Shown here: positions 15,522 to 23,279 of the stretch, one piece after another
Position numbering within the stretch: position 1 is the first letter of the stretch
Layout of the letters: each line of letters opens with the position of its first letter
Notes under the pieces: generated by a model
Databases searched by the model: none
The model's input: only the letters and a program-made list of their open reading frames with translations
What the model was told of the DNA's origin: nothing
Assembly: GCA_012521895.1 (NCBI GenBank)
Contig: JAAYLK010000043.1
Location: forward strand, 1-33,034
Reading direction: 5' to 3'
Length of the DNA: 33,034 nucleotides
From: Clostridiales bacterium
Lineage (GTDB): Bacteria > Bacillota > Clostridia > Christensenellales > Aristaeellaceae
Made by a program: the position numbers and the translations under genes

Positions 15522-18500
15522 GCCGCTTTTCAACCCTGACAGATGGCCGCGTGCGGATGAGGGACTATGACCAGGCGCCCGGCTTTTCCAGTTTCCTGCC
15601 CGGCCTGGCCGGCCCCCTGGGCACCCCCATCTGGGCCTTCACCTGCAACCGGGGCCAGGGCATCTCCAGCTTTGGCATCAACCACAAGGGCGATTCCATC
15701 CTGCCCTTCCAGCCGGCCAACCTGGCCTATGAAGACACGCCAACCCTGGGCTTTCGCACCTTTTTGCTGGTGGACGGGCAGTTTCTTGAGCCGTTTTCAC
15801 CGCTGAGCACTGGCGCGCAGCGCAGCATGACGCAAGGCGCTGGCAGCCTGGAATTGATTGAGGAAAACGCCGCCTTCGGCCTGGCTGTGCACGTGCACTA
15901 CACCACCCTGCCCGGGGAGCCCATCGGCGCGCTGCTGCGCGGGGTGACAATCAACAACACCGGGGAGAAGGCGGTCCATATCCAGCTGCTGGACGGTCTG
16001 CCGCGCGTCCTGCCCTATGGCCTGCAGCTGGGCCAGTACAAGGACATGGGCAACCTGTTCAAGTCCTGGGCCCAGGTGCAGGAGGCGGAAAACGGCGCCA
16101 GGCAGTACAACCTGCGCTCCTCCACCGGGGATTCTGAGCGCGTCAGCGAGGTGGCCGGCAGCTTTTTCTATGCCGCCAAGGCCAGCGGCCAGCCCCTGGG
16201 CACCGCTTACGACCCCGCCCTGGTCTTTGGCGCGGACGCCCCGCTGCTCCTCCCCCAGGCCTTCATCAACCGGGGCTTGGCAGGCATCAACAAGGCAATT
16301 CAGCACGGGGAAAACCGCCTGGCCTGCGCCTTCGCGATGGCGGACATCACGCTGAAACCTGGTGAATCCTATGCCCTGGACAGCCTGATTGGCTTCACGC
16401 CTTCCACAGAGCTGCTGAACCAATTGATGCCCCGGTTCCTGCAAAATGGGTACGCGGACAAAAAACGCGAAGAGAGCGCCCGCGTGGTCAGCAGCATGCT
16501 GGAGGATGTGAACACCGCCACGGCCAATCAGCAGTTTGACGCCTACATCGCCCAGTGCTACCTGGACAACCTCCTGCGCGGCGGCTACCCCAGGCTGATT
16601 GGCGGCAAGGTGGTGCATCTGTTCAGCCGCAAGCACGGGGACCCGGAGCGCGACTACAACTGGTTTGTGACCTCCGGGGAGCCTTATTCCCAGGGCAACG
16701 GCAACTTCCGCGACGTCTGCCAGAACCGCCGCATGGACGTCAGCCTGCACCCTGAAGTGGGCGACTTCAACGTGCACAACTTCTACTCCCTCATCCAGAT
16801 GGACGGCTACAACCCGCTGGAAATCCGCCCCTCGCGCTTTGTGCTGAAAGCGGGTTTGGATGCAGGCGGCGCGCTGAAGGGCCTGGTCGAAGGAGACTTG
16901 CAACCGCTTGTAAACTTGCTCAAGGACAGCTTCACCCTCGGCCAGGTGGTGCTGGCGCTACGCCAGCACGGCCTCAAGACCCCCAAAGGGGTGGAAGCGG
17001 TGGTGGAAGCGCTGCTGCAAAACGCCGACCAGCAGCTGCACGCCGGCTTTGGCGAGGGCTGTTGGAGCGACCACTGGACCTACCTGCTGGATTTGGTGGA
17101 GGACTATTTGAAGGTCTATCCCGACAAGCAGGATGATTTGCTGTGTGGGCGGGCGGACTACCGCTTCTTCCACAGCGGCGCCAGGGTGCGGCCACGAACG
17201 GAGACCTGCCAACTGACCGACAAGGGCGTCAGGCGGTATGACGCGCTGGACGCCAAAAACGTGGTGGGCCACACCCGCTGGCTGAAGGATGCGCAAGGGC
17301 AGGCAGTCACCACCAATTTGCTGGGCAAGATGCTGGTGCTGGCCGCCACCAAGGCCGCCAGCCTGGACCCGGAGGGCCTGGGCATCTCCATGGATGGCGG
17401 CCGCCCCGGCTGGAACGACGCCATGAACGGCCTGCCGGGCCTGTTTGGCTCGGGCATGGCGGAGGCCCTGGAGCTGCGCCGCCACCTGCGTTTCCTGTTA
17501 AACCTGAAACATGGGCAAACCACCGTGCCGGAAGAACTGGCGGCCTTTGTCGCTGGTCTTCAAAAAGCGCTCAAGGAAGAGGATGCTTTCAAGCGCTGGG
17601 ACAGCGCCACAACGCTGCTGGAAGGCTACCGGGCCACGACCTGGGAGCACACAGGCGGCGAGGCTGTCACCCTCAGCCTTGAGGACATCCGCCCCTTCCT
17701 GCAAACGGCGATGCAAAGGGTGGAAGAGGGCATCCGCCAGGCCTTCGCCATTGGCCAGGGCATCATGCCCACCTATTTCACTTACGAAGCCACGGCGTAC
17801 GAACCGCTTATGGATGCAACCGCGCCCCGGCTGTCAGCCTCCGGGTTGCCGCTGGTCAGGGTCACAGCCTTTGAACGCCGGGACGTTCCCCACTTCCTGG
17901 AAGGCCCCGCCCGCCAGCTGGCCTGCGCCGGCTTGAAGGCGGAGGAAGCCAAAAAGACGGCGGAAGCCGTCAGGAACAGTGATTTGTTTGACCCGCACTT
18001 AGGGATGTATCTGACCAGCGTGCCGCTGAACCACATGAGCATGGAGCTGGGCCGCATCCGCGCCTTCACCCCCGGGTGGCTGGAGCGGGAGAGCGTGTTC
18101 CTGCACATGGCGTACAAGTACCTGCTGGGCCTGCTGGAAAGCGGGCAGCAGGACGCCTTCTGGGCGGCGGCCAGGACCGGCCTGGTGCCCTTCATGGACG
18201 CGGACACCTATGGCCGCAGCACGCTGGAGAACTCCAGCTTCATCGCCTCCTCCCGCAACCCCGACCCCGCCATGTGGGGGCGCGGTTTTGTGGCCAGGCT
18301 GTCCGGCTCCACGGCGGAGATGCTGTCCATCTGGCAAAAACTGTTCTGGGGCGAGGGCGGCATGGAGCTGGTGAATGGTCGGCCTGCCTTCCGCTTTGAC
18401 CCGCGTTTGCCCCACTTCCTGCTGGATGATGAGGGCCGGGCGGCCTTCACACTGTTTTCAACATGCCAGGTGGTGGCTCACGGCAACAAGGGCTGGAGCA

Positions 18501-18643
18501 ACAGCAGCGTCAAATCCCTTGTGTACCGGATGGGCGGCAAGGCGTATACTGTCCAGGGTTCTGTACTGCCTGACGGCGAAGCCCTGCGGCAGGGCGACAT
18601 TGACAAAGTGGACATCTACCTGTGTGAGGGGGAAGCTGATTGA
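15518..18643 (+). CDS. Cytoplasmic beta-oligoglucan phosphorylase (GH94/GH149/GH161-like)
   Basis: This 1041-residue protein lacks a signal peptide and has the layout of inverting glucoside phosphorylases: an N-terminal beta-sandwich (about 1-300), a helical linker and an (alpha/alpha)6 barrel. Within the barrel, YSQGNGNFRDVCQNRR (390-405) corresponds to the sugar-binding RGWRDLWQD region of GH94. GRPGWNDAMNG (628-638) corresponds to the segment carrying the catalytic acid, so D634 is the likely acid. GH94 cellobiose phosphorylases are near 800 residues. The greater length and the pairing with a laminarinase favour a beta-1,3-oligoglucan phosphorylase like GH149 or GH161. The reaction would be oligoglucan plus phosphate giving glucose-1-phosphate. 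It is coupled to the GH16 gene by an ATGA overlap behind AAAGGAG. Family assignment is inferred. Confidence 0.8.
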   Translation: MSRFSTLTDGRVRMRDYDQAPGFSSFLPGLAGPLGTPIWAFTCNRGQGISSFGINHKGDSILPFQPANLAYEDTPTLGFRTFLLVDGQFLEPFSPLSTGAQRSMTQGAGSLELIEENAAFGLAVHVHYTTLPGEPIGALLRGVTINNTGEKAVHIQLLDGLPRVLPYGLQLGQYKDMGNLFKSWAQVQEAENGARQYNLRSSTGDSERVSEVAGSFFYAAKASGQPLGTAYDPALVFGADAPLLLPQAFINRGLAGINKAIQHGENRLACAFAMADITLKPGESYALDSLIGFTPSTELLNQLMPRFLQNGYADKKREESARVVSSMLEDVNTATANQQFDAYIAQCYLDNLLRGGYPRLIGGKVVHLFSRKHGDPERDYNWFVTSGEPYSQGNGNFRDVCQNRRMDVSLHPEVGDFNVHNFYSLIQMDGYNPLEIRPSRFVLKAGLDAGGALKGLVEGDLQPLVNLLKDSFTLGQVVLALRQHGLKTPKGVEAVVEALLQNADQQLHAGFGEGCWSDHWTYLLDLVEDYLKVYPDKQDDLLCGRADYRFFHSGARVRPRTETCQLTDKGVRRYDALDAKNVVGHTRWLKDAQGQAVTTNLLGKMLVLAATKAASLDPEGLGISMDGGRPGWNDAMNGLPGLFGSGMAEALELRRHLRFLLNLKHGQTTVPEELAAFVAGLQKALKEEDAFKRWDSATTLLEGYRATTWEHTGGEAVTLSLEDIRPFLQTAMQRVEEGIRQAFAIGQGIMPTYFTYEATAYEPLMDATAPRLSASGLPLVRVTAFERRDVPHFLEGPARQLACAGLKAEEAKKTAEAVRNSDLFDPHLGMYLTSVPLNHMSMELGRIRAFTPGWLERESVFLHMAYKYLLGLLESGQQDAFWAAARTGLVPFMDADTYGRSTLENSSFIASSRNPDPAMWGRGFVARLSGSTAEMLSIWQKLFWGEGGMELVNGRPAFRFDPRLPHFLLDDEGRAAFTLFSTCQVVAHGNKGWSNSSVKSLVYRMGGKAYTVQGSVLPDGEALRQGDIDKVDIYLCEGEAD

Positions 18644-19650
18644 CAACCATCAAGGACGTGGCGCGGGAAGCCGATGTGGCCATCTCCACCGTCAGCAAGG
18701 TGCTCAATGACGCGGGCAACGTGCGCCCGCATCTGAAAGCCAGGGTGCTGGAAGCGGTGGACAAGCTGGGCTACATCCCCAACACCGCGGCGCGGTCCCT
18801 CAAAAGCCGGCGCAAGGACACCCTGGGCCTCTTCCTGTTTTCCATCCAGGGCGAGTTTTTCACCACCCTGTCCCAGGCCATCCACAGGCTGTGCCAGCAA
18901 TCGGGCTACATGCTCAACATCTTTGTGGGCAACCAGAACACCAGCGAGGAAATCCACAGCCGCATCCTGGCTTCAGGCGTGGCTGGCGCCATCGTCTTCA
19001 ACGAAACCCTGGCCCCGCAGAGCATCCAACGCATCACCGCCCACGGCATCCCCCTGGTGTTCATCGACCGCGAATACAAGGCGCTCAACGCGTCCAGCAT
19101 CACCATTGACAACGTCGCGGGCGCCAGCCTGGCGGTGAATTACTTGATCCGCCAGGGCCACCGCAAGATCGCCTACCTGCATGGCAACCTGTCCTTTGAC
19201 AACGCCCAGCGCTTTTCCGCCTACCAGGACATCATGAAGAAAAACAGGCTGCCCATCCCCGAGGAATGGCTGCTGCGCGGCTTTTATGAAGAGGTGCTGG
19301 CCTACGGCGAGGTGCGCAAAGCGGTGCTCAGCGGCCTGCCCCTGCCCGAGGCCTTCTTTTGCGCCAATGACGAGATGGCCTGGGGCACCATCCGCGCCCT
19401 GCGTGACCTGGGCATCGCCGTGCCCGGGCAGGTGAGCGTGGTGGGCTTTGACGACGTCACCCGGGCGGAGCACTACTCCCCCGCGCTGACCACCGTGCAC
19501 AGCCCCATCGCCGAGGTGGGCACCCAGAGCGTAAAGGAGCTGCTGCGTTTGCTGTCTGACGGCACGCCCAAGGAGGGCCGCATCCAGCGCCTGGCGCCCA
19601 GCCTGATTACAAGGGAGAGCTGCACGCTGCGGCTGGATGCCAGGGTGTAG
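18640..19650 (+). CDS. LacI-family transcriptional regulator
   Basis: This 336-residue protein has the LacI N-terminal helix-turn-helix (residues 2-23, TIKDVAREADVAISTVSKVL), a hinge helix region ending TAARSLKSRR, and a periplasmic-binding-like effector domain with FFCANDEMAWG and SVVGFDD near the end. It starts at a TTG that overlaps the stop of the phosphorylase gene (TTGA), behind a GAGGGGG run; no ATG is available at the proper position. As the last gene of the operon it probably represses the promoter near 1835 until an oligosaccharide binds. Possible operators are the repeats at 1664 and 1817. The effector is unknown but is likely a short beta-glucan sugar. Confidence 0.93.
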   Translation: MTTIKDVAREADVAISTVSKVLNDAGNVRPHLKARVLEAVDKLGYIPNTAARSLKSRRKDTLGLFLFSIQGEFFTTLSQAIHRLCQQSGYMLNIFVGNQNTSEEIHSRILASGVAGAIVFNETLAPQSIQRITAHGIPLVFIDREYKALNASSITIDNVAGASLAVNYLIRQGHRKIAYLHGNLSFDNAQRFSAYQDIMKKNRLPIPEEWLLRGFYEEVLAYGEVRKAVLSGLPLPEAFFCANDEMAWGTIRALRDLGIAVPGQVSVVGFDDVTRAEHYSPALTTVHSPIAEVGTQSVKELLRLLSDGTPKEGRIQRLAPSLITRESCTLRLDARV

Positions 19651-19666
19651 GTACTTCATTCTATAG

Positions 19667-19690
19667 AAAAAAGGCCTCCAGGCCTTTTTT
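19667..19690. terminator. Bidirectional Rho-independent terminator
   Basis: Ten A/G/C bases (19667-19676) pair perfectly with 19681-19690 around a TCCA loop, giving GGCC flanked by six A's on one side and six T's on the other. It works on both strands, ending the plus-strand glucan operon 17 bases after its last stop and the minus-strand exporter operon 25 bases after its stop at 19715. Confidence 0.92.
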
Positions 19691-19714
19691 CAGTTTCTTT
19701 TGTATCTCTGGATA

Positions 19715-20836
19715 TTATACAAAACTCTCCACACTCTGGCTCCGCCTCAAGGCGAACACGCCCAGGGCGAAGAACAGCACCAGGAAGCCGGTCAAAGCCA
19801 TCAGGTCGGTGCCCTGGGTGAACAGGGACTGGCCTTTCTGGATGAGGGTCATGGCGTCATTGGCCCAGTAATGGGGCGTGATCATGGCCAGCTTCTGCAT
19901 GAACGGCGGCATCAGCCACAAAGGCCAGAAGCAGCCGCCCAGCATGGCGAACACCGTGGTCACAATGGGAATGATGGAGGAGTACACCGCGCGGGACCCA
20001 GCCACCAGGGCCAGGAAGATGCCAAAGAAAATCCAGATGAGGCCAAAGTAGAACCACAGCAGGTACATGCTGAAGGTGGTGTTCACCGGCAATAGGGTCC
20101 TGGTGATCACAAAGAGGGTCACCAGGTTGAACACCAGAAAGATAACAGCAGTCAGAAAGTTGGCAATCAGGTAGTCGAACTTGCCCACCGGCGCCTGCCG
20201 CAAGCGGCTCAGGGTGTTCCATTGCTTTTCAGATAGAATCAGGCTGGTGGCCTGCATCATGCTCATGGCCAGCACATAAAACAGCATACCGCTTGCAAAG
20301 CTCAGGGTTTGGTTGACCTGAGCCTCGTTGATGCGGCGGGTTTCATACCGAAGCCCGCTTTTCTCCATCGCCGCCATCTCCTCAACCAGCTCAGCGCCGC
20401 TTTCCGCCTTGACAATGTCCTGCAAGCGGTTGAGGGAGGACAGGTACATGTCCAGGCTAACGCGCAGGCTGGTCACCACCTCCTGGCCCTTGAGCGTGCG
20501 GATGGTCAGCTGGGGCTGTTGCCCGGCCAGGAAGGCCGCTTCAAAGCCTTCCGGAATCAGCACCACGGCCTCCTCCTTGCCATCCAGCAGGCTCAGGTCG
20601 ATGTCTGCCGCCTCAATCGGCTGCACCCGGCTGCCATCCCGGGCGATGTAATTTGCAAGCGCCTTGGAAAGCGGGCTTTGGTCCTCATCATGTACAGCGA
20701 CAAACAGCTTGGCGTCATTGGTGGAGTTGTTGAACAAACTCACCGAGAACAGCATGATGGGCAGCACCAGCAGCATAATCAGGGTGCCCTTCCTGGCCAG
20801 CAAAACCCGGATGTTGTTTTTAATAAGCGGCCACAC
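19715..20836 (-). CDS. ABC-2 type transporter permease (second subunit)
   Basis: This 373-residue protein has one N-terminal membrane helix (about residues 15-36), a long extracytoplasmic region (about 40-190) and five or so C-terminal helices, the standard layout of ABC-2/YhgE-type exporter permeases. The helix GMLFYVLAMSMMQATSLILSEK followed by LRQAPVGKFDYLIAN is the typical cytoplasmic coupling segment. The start is a GTG at 20836 behind GAGGAGGG and overlaps the previous permease gene by 17 bases. Together with that gene and the ATPase upstream it makes an exporter, probably for a drug, peptide or lipid-like compound. The substrate is not evident. Confidence 0.88.
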   Translation of the reverse strand: MWPLIKNNIRVLLARKGTLIMLLVLPIMLFSVSLFNNSTNDAKLFVAVHDEDQSPLSKALANYIARDGSRVQPIEAADIDLSLLDGKEEAVVLIPEGFEAAFLAGQQPQLTIRTLKGQEVVTSLRVSLDMYLSSLNRLQDIVKAESGAELVEEMAAMEKSGLRYETRRINEAQVNQTLSFASGMLFYVLAMSMMQATSLILSEKQWNTLSRLRQAPVGKFDYLIANFLTAVIFLVFNLVTLFVITRTLLPVNTTFSMYLLWFYFGLIWIFFGIFLALVAGSRAVYSSIIPIVTTVFAMLGGCFWPLWLMPPFMQKLAMITPHYWANDAMTLIQKGQSLFTQGTDLMALTGFLVLFFALGVFALRRSQSVESFV

Positions 20837-21929
20837 GGTCAGAGCCCTCCTCTCGTTTGAACAGCCAAAAGGCTGTCAGGTACATCAGCAAACTGATTCC
20901 CAGCAGTTTCACAGAGGCGCTGATGATCGCTTCCCGGCTGCCGCGGTAGATATACCGGAACAGCCCCTGGTTGACCCAGCCCACCGGGGAAAACCCGGCA
21001 AGCTTTGAAAACACCTCGTTATCCATAGACACCATCATGTACCCGCCGCCTGTGAACACCATGGCGAAAATCATAATGTTCAAAAAGGCCGAAGCCGCGG
21101 ATTCCGAGCGCAGCACCTGGTAGGCCAAAACACCCAGAGCGGTTGAGAACACCGCCAGAGGCAGCAGCCACGCCAGCACCTGGGGGATGCTGCGGTAGGA
21201 GATGCCGTACACGAAGTGGTTAAACAGCACGATGATGGCTGCCTGGAGCATCAGGATCACGCAGGAGGCGATGATTTTCACCATAAAAACCTTGCTCATT
21301 TGGTAGGGGGAGGCCTTCAGCCTCAGCCCCGTGCGCTCACCTTTTTCCCGGGACAGCATGGACACCATCTGCAGGCTGCCATACATCATAATCATGGTAA
21401 GCATGGTCACCCCGTAGTATCCAAAGGAGCTGGGCTCCACCCGGCCATCAATGCCCTCCACCGTCACATGCTTCTGAACCTGCGGCGTGAGCAGATCCAG
21501 GCGGCCTGCCTTCAGTGCGGCGCCTGTCAGGTTGGCCTGCTGAAGAAAGGCGTTGGTGTACATACGCACCATCATCGCGTCCATCCCCGTGCCCTCATCG
21601 CTGTGCAGGATAACCGCCTTGTCCGTCAGTTCCACATACTGCTTCAGGCTGCCTTCCCGCGCGCCTTCCGCGGCTTCCTCAGCTGTCATGTTTTCAAAGA
21701 CAATGCCGCTTTGGCCGCTGTTTGCCTGGTACAAGCGAGATAGCATCCCACCGTCTGATACCAGGGCCATCCGCGTTTGCGGCAAGTCCAGCGTGCGGAC
21801 GGAGAGGTTGGAAAACGCCATGCCCAGCACCCAGGTTAGCAGCAGCGGAAACAGCAGCATCAGCAGCACGGTCTCCGGCGCCGCCAGGCTGTGCAGCGCT
21901 TCCTTTTTCAAAAATTGCAGTGTTCTCAT
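20820..21929 (-). CDS. ABC-2 type transporter permease (first subunit)
   Basis: This 369-residue protein has the same layout as its neighbour: a first helix (about residues 18-42, TVLLMLLFPLLLTWVLGMAF), a long extracytoplasmic domain (about 45-180) and a C-terminal membrane block with SREKGERTGLRLKASPYQ as the cytoplasmic coupling region. Two non-identical permeases of this sort usually form a heterodimer with one ATPase type. The ATG at 21929 lies 10 bases past the ATPase stop region, behind GGAGGCGGGG. It is transcribed with the ATPase and the second permease. Confidence 0.88.
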   Translation of the reverse strand: MRTLQFLKKEALHSLAAPETVLLMLLFPLLLTWVLGMAFSNLSVRTLDLPQTRMALVSDGGMLSRLYQANSGQSGIVFENMTAEEAAEGAREGSLKQYVELTDKAVILHSDEGTGMDAMMVRMYTNAFLQQANLTGAALKAGRLDLLTPQVQKHVTVEGIDGRVEPSSFGYYGVTMLTMIMMYGSLQMVSMLSREKGERTGLRLKASPYQMSKVFMVKIIASCVILMLQAAIIVLFNHFVYGISYRSIPQVLAWLLPLAVFSTALGVLAYQVLRSESAASAFLNIMIFAMVFTGGGYMMVSMDNEVFSKLAGFSPVGWVNQGLFRYIYRGSREAIISASVKLLGISLLMYLTAFWLFKREEGSDRVAAY

Positions 21930-21938
21930 CCCCGCCTC

Positions 21939-22862
21939 CTAATCCCGCAGCCGCTTGCCCGTCAGGGTGAGGAAGACGTCCTCCAGGTTGGGTTCCTCAA
22001 TGGACAGGTCCAGCACCTCGTTGTGCGTTTGCCCCAGCACCTCCAACATGTCCCTCAGCTGCGCGTGCTTGCCCCGGCAGGTGAAGCGCAGCGCGTTGCC
22101 GTTCAGGTCAATCTTCTCCACACCGCTCACCCGGCTGAGCTTATCCACATCGGGCATGCCCTTCACCTTGATGGCGATGTACCAGTTCTCCTCAATCAAG
22201 CCGCGCAATTCACTCAGGTTGCCCTGGGCCACGATCTGCCCCGCGTCCATGATGGCAATCCGGCTGCACAGCTGCTCCGCTTCCTCCATGTAATGCGTGG
22301 TATACAAGATGGTCGTGCCCTCGCGGTTCAATTGCAAAATCGCCTCCATGATATGGTTGCGGCTTTGCGGGTCAATCCCTACGGTAGGCTCGTCCAGAAT
22401 CAGCAATTTGGGCCGGTGCACCAGCCCGCAGGCGATGTTCAGCCGGCGCTTCATACCGCCGGAAAAAGTCTTCACCTTGTCCTTGGCCTTGTCCAAAAGC
22501 CCCACAAAATCCAGCGTTTCCAGCGCCCGCTCATTCAGTTTTCTCCCGGACAGGCCATACAGCGAACCAAAGAACTTCACATTGGCCAAGGCGCTCAAAT
22601 CATTGTAAATAGCCAGCTCCTGCGGCACGATGCCCAGCAGGTACTTGGCCTTTGTCAGCTCCTTGTCCAAATCCAGCCCGCCGATGGTCACCTGGCCGCT
22701 GTCTTTTTGAATCAGGCCGGTAATCACGTTGATCGTCGTGGACTTGCCGGCCCCATTGGGCCCCAGCAGGCCGTAGATTTCGCCCTTTTCCACCTTAAAG
22801 CTCACATCGCTCACAGCCAGCTTGCTGCCATAGCGCTTCACCAGTTTCTTCACTTCCAGCAT
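21939..22862 (-). CDS. ABC-2 exporter ATP-binding protein
   Basis: This 307-residue ATPase has Walker A GPNGAGKS (34-41), signature FSGGMKRR (133-140) and Walker B LLILDEPT (about 153-160) followed by VGIDPQSR, the pattern of drug/antibiotic-type exporters (CcmA/DrrA class). The C-terminal region (about 215-305) is the small accessory domain common in this class. I choose ATG 22862 because AAGGAGGAAT lies 10 bases upstream; the longer open frame lacks a ribosome site. A strong terminator hairpin ends only 30 bases before this ATG, so expression may be controlled by read-through. The two permease genes follow directly. Confidence 0.92.
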   Translation of the reverse strand: MLEVKKLVKRYGSKLAVSDVSFKVEKGEIYGLLGPNGAGKSTTINVITGLIQKDSGQVTIGGLDLDKELTKAKYLLGIVPQELAIYNDLSALANVKFFGSLYGLSGRKLNERALETLDFVGLLDKAKDKVKTFSGGMKRRLNIACGLVHRPKLLILDEPTVGIDPQSRNHIMEAILQLNREGTTILYTTHYMEEAEQLCSRIAIMDAGQIVAQGNLSELRGLIEENWYIAIKVKGMPDVDKLSRVSGVEKIDLNGNALRFTCRGKHAQLRDMLEVLGQTHNEVLDLSIEEPNLEDVFLTLTGKRLRD

Positions 22863-22891
22863 GTTCCCATTCCTCCTTGCATCCCCATCAT

Positions 22892-22918
22892 AAAAAAAGA
22901 CCGGGCCCATGCCCAGTC
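22892..22918 (-). terminator. Rho-independent terminator or attenuator before the exporter ATPase
   Basis: On the minus strand an 8-bp stem with one G-T pair (22911-22918 with 22899-22906) and a four-base loop is followed by seven T's (22892-22898). It is a textbook terminator. It sits 30 bases upstream of the ATPase start, too close for a normal promoter to lie between, so it probably acts as a conditional terminator in the exporter leader. Confidence 0.8.
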
Positions 22919-22950
22919 AGGAAAGTCACGAGTTGGGGTGACGAAAGTCA
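22917..22950. repeat. 12-base direct repeat with 22-base period
   Basis: TCAGGAAAGTCA (22917-22928) and TGACGAAAGTCA (22939-22950) share AAAGTCA and most flanking bases, with start points 22 bases apart, about two helical turns. The arrangement suits a dimeric DNA-binding protein such as the adjacent NarL-type regulator. It could instead belong to a dispersed intergenic repeat. Confidence 0.5.
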
Positions 22951-22984
22951 TATCGGGGGGCGTGGAGGACGGGGACGGGGAACC

Positions 22985-23010
22985 CTTCTTTTCTTTGAAA
23001 AGAAAAGAAG
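22985..23010. repeat. Perfect 12-bp inverted repeat
   Basis: A pyrimidine-rich arm (22985-22996, starting CTTCTTTTC) is perfectly complementary to 22999-23010 around a two-base centre. It lies beside G-runs (22955-22980). As RNA it forms a weak A/U-rich hairpin; as DNA it may be an end or centre of a small repeat element. Confidence 0.65.
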
Positions 23011-23279
23011 CAAAAGAAACTTTAATGGGAGATGTGATTTTGTTAACTTGTATTTGCAACAGAACAAAAATGTTCCCATTGACCAAATAGAAACTGGAAC
23101 AGGGTAAACTTTGACATCAATGCTAAAGTTTTTGCCCGGCTTTTTTCAAAAGGGGCAGAATGCTGCCGCCCGCTGTGCGGGATGCAGGCTGCATGACAGC
23201 CCAATGAATCAGGGGGGGCGAAAGCGGCAGCGAATCGTCTGACCATGATGAATTGAGGTGTTTACGGGCGTCTCCCGTC

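Larger units (their letters stand above)
22863..23279. other. 417-base intergenic region rich in structured elements
   Basis: This gap lies between the response-regulator gene and the exporter ATPase gene, both on the minus strand. Read leftwards it contains a short hairpin after the regulator stop (23264-23278), GC-rich inverted repeats near 23170-23195, an A/T-rich stretch with a weak promoter candidate (TTGAAA, 18-base spacer, TAGCAT, about 23117-23146), a perfect 12-bp inverted repeat, G-runs, a 22-base-period direct repeat and a terminator. I see no convincing gene in it. Confidence 0.6.

Noticed and set aside
15797-16903. Long minus-strand open frame opposite the phosphorylase gene
   Set aside because: There is no ribosome site or recognisable domain, and it lies inside a well-supported gene. 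Similar shadows at 10338-11579 and 29263-30282 were rejected for the same reason.
15518-18643. Plain annotation as cellobiose phosphorylase
   Set aside because: The protein is over 200 residues longer than that enzyme, its motifs differ from GH94, and the operon contains a laminarinase rather than cellulose-active enzymes.
22955-22980. G-quadruplex in the run of G-tracts upstream of the exporter
   Set aside because: Three clear G-tracts plus a GG are visible but spacing is irregular, and the sequence fits equally well as part of a repeat block. Nothing here supports a functional quadruplex.
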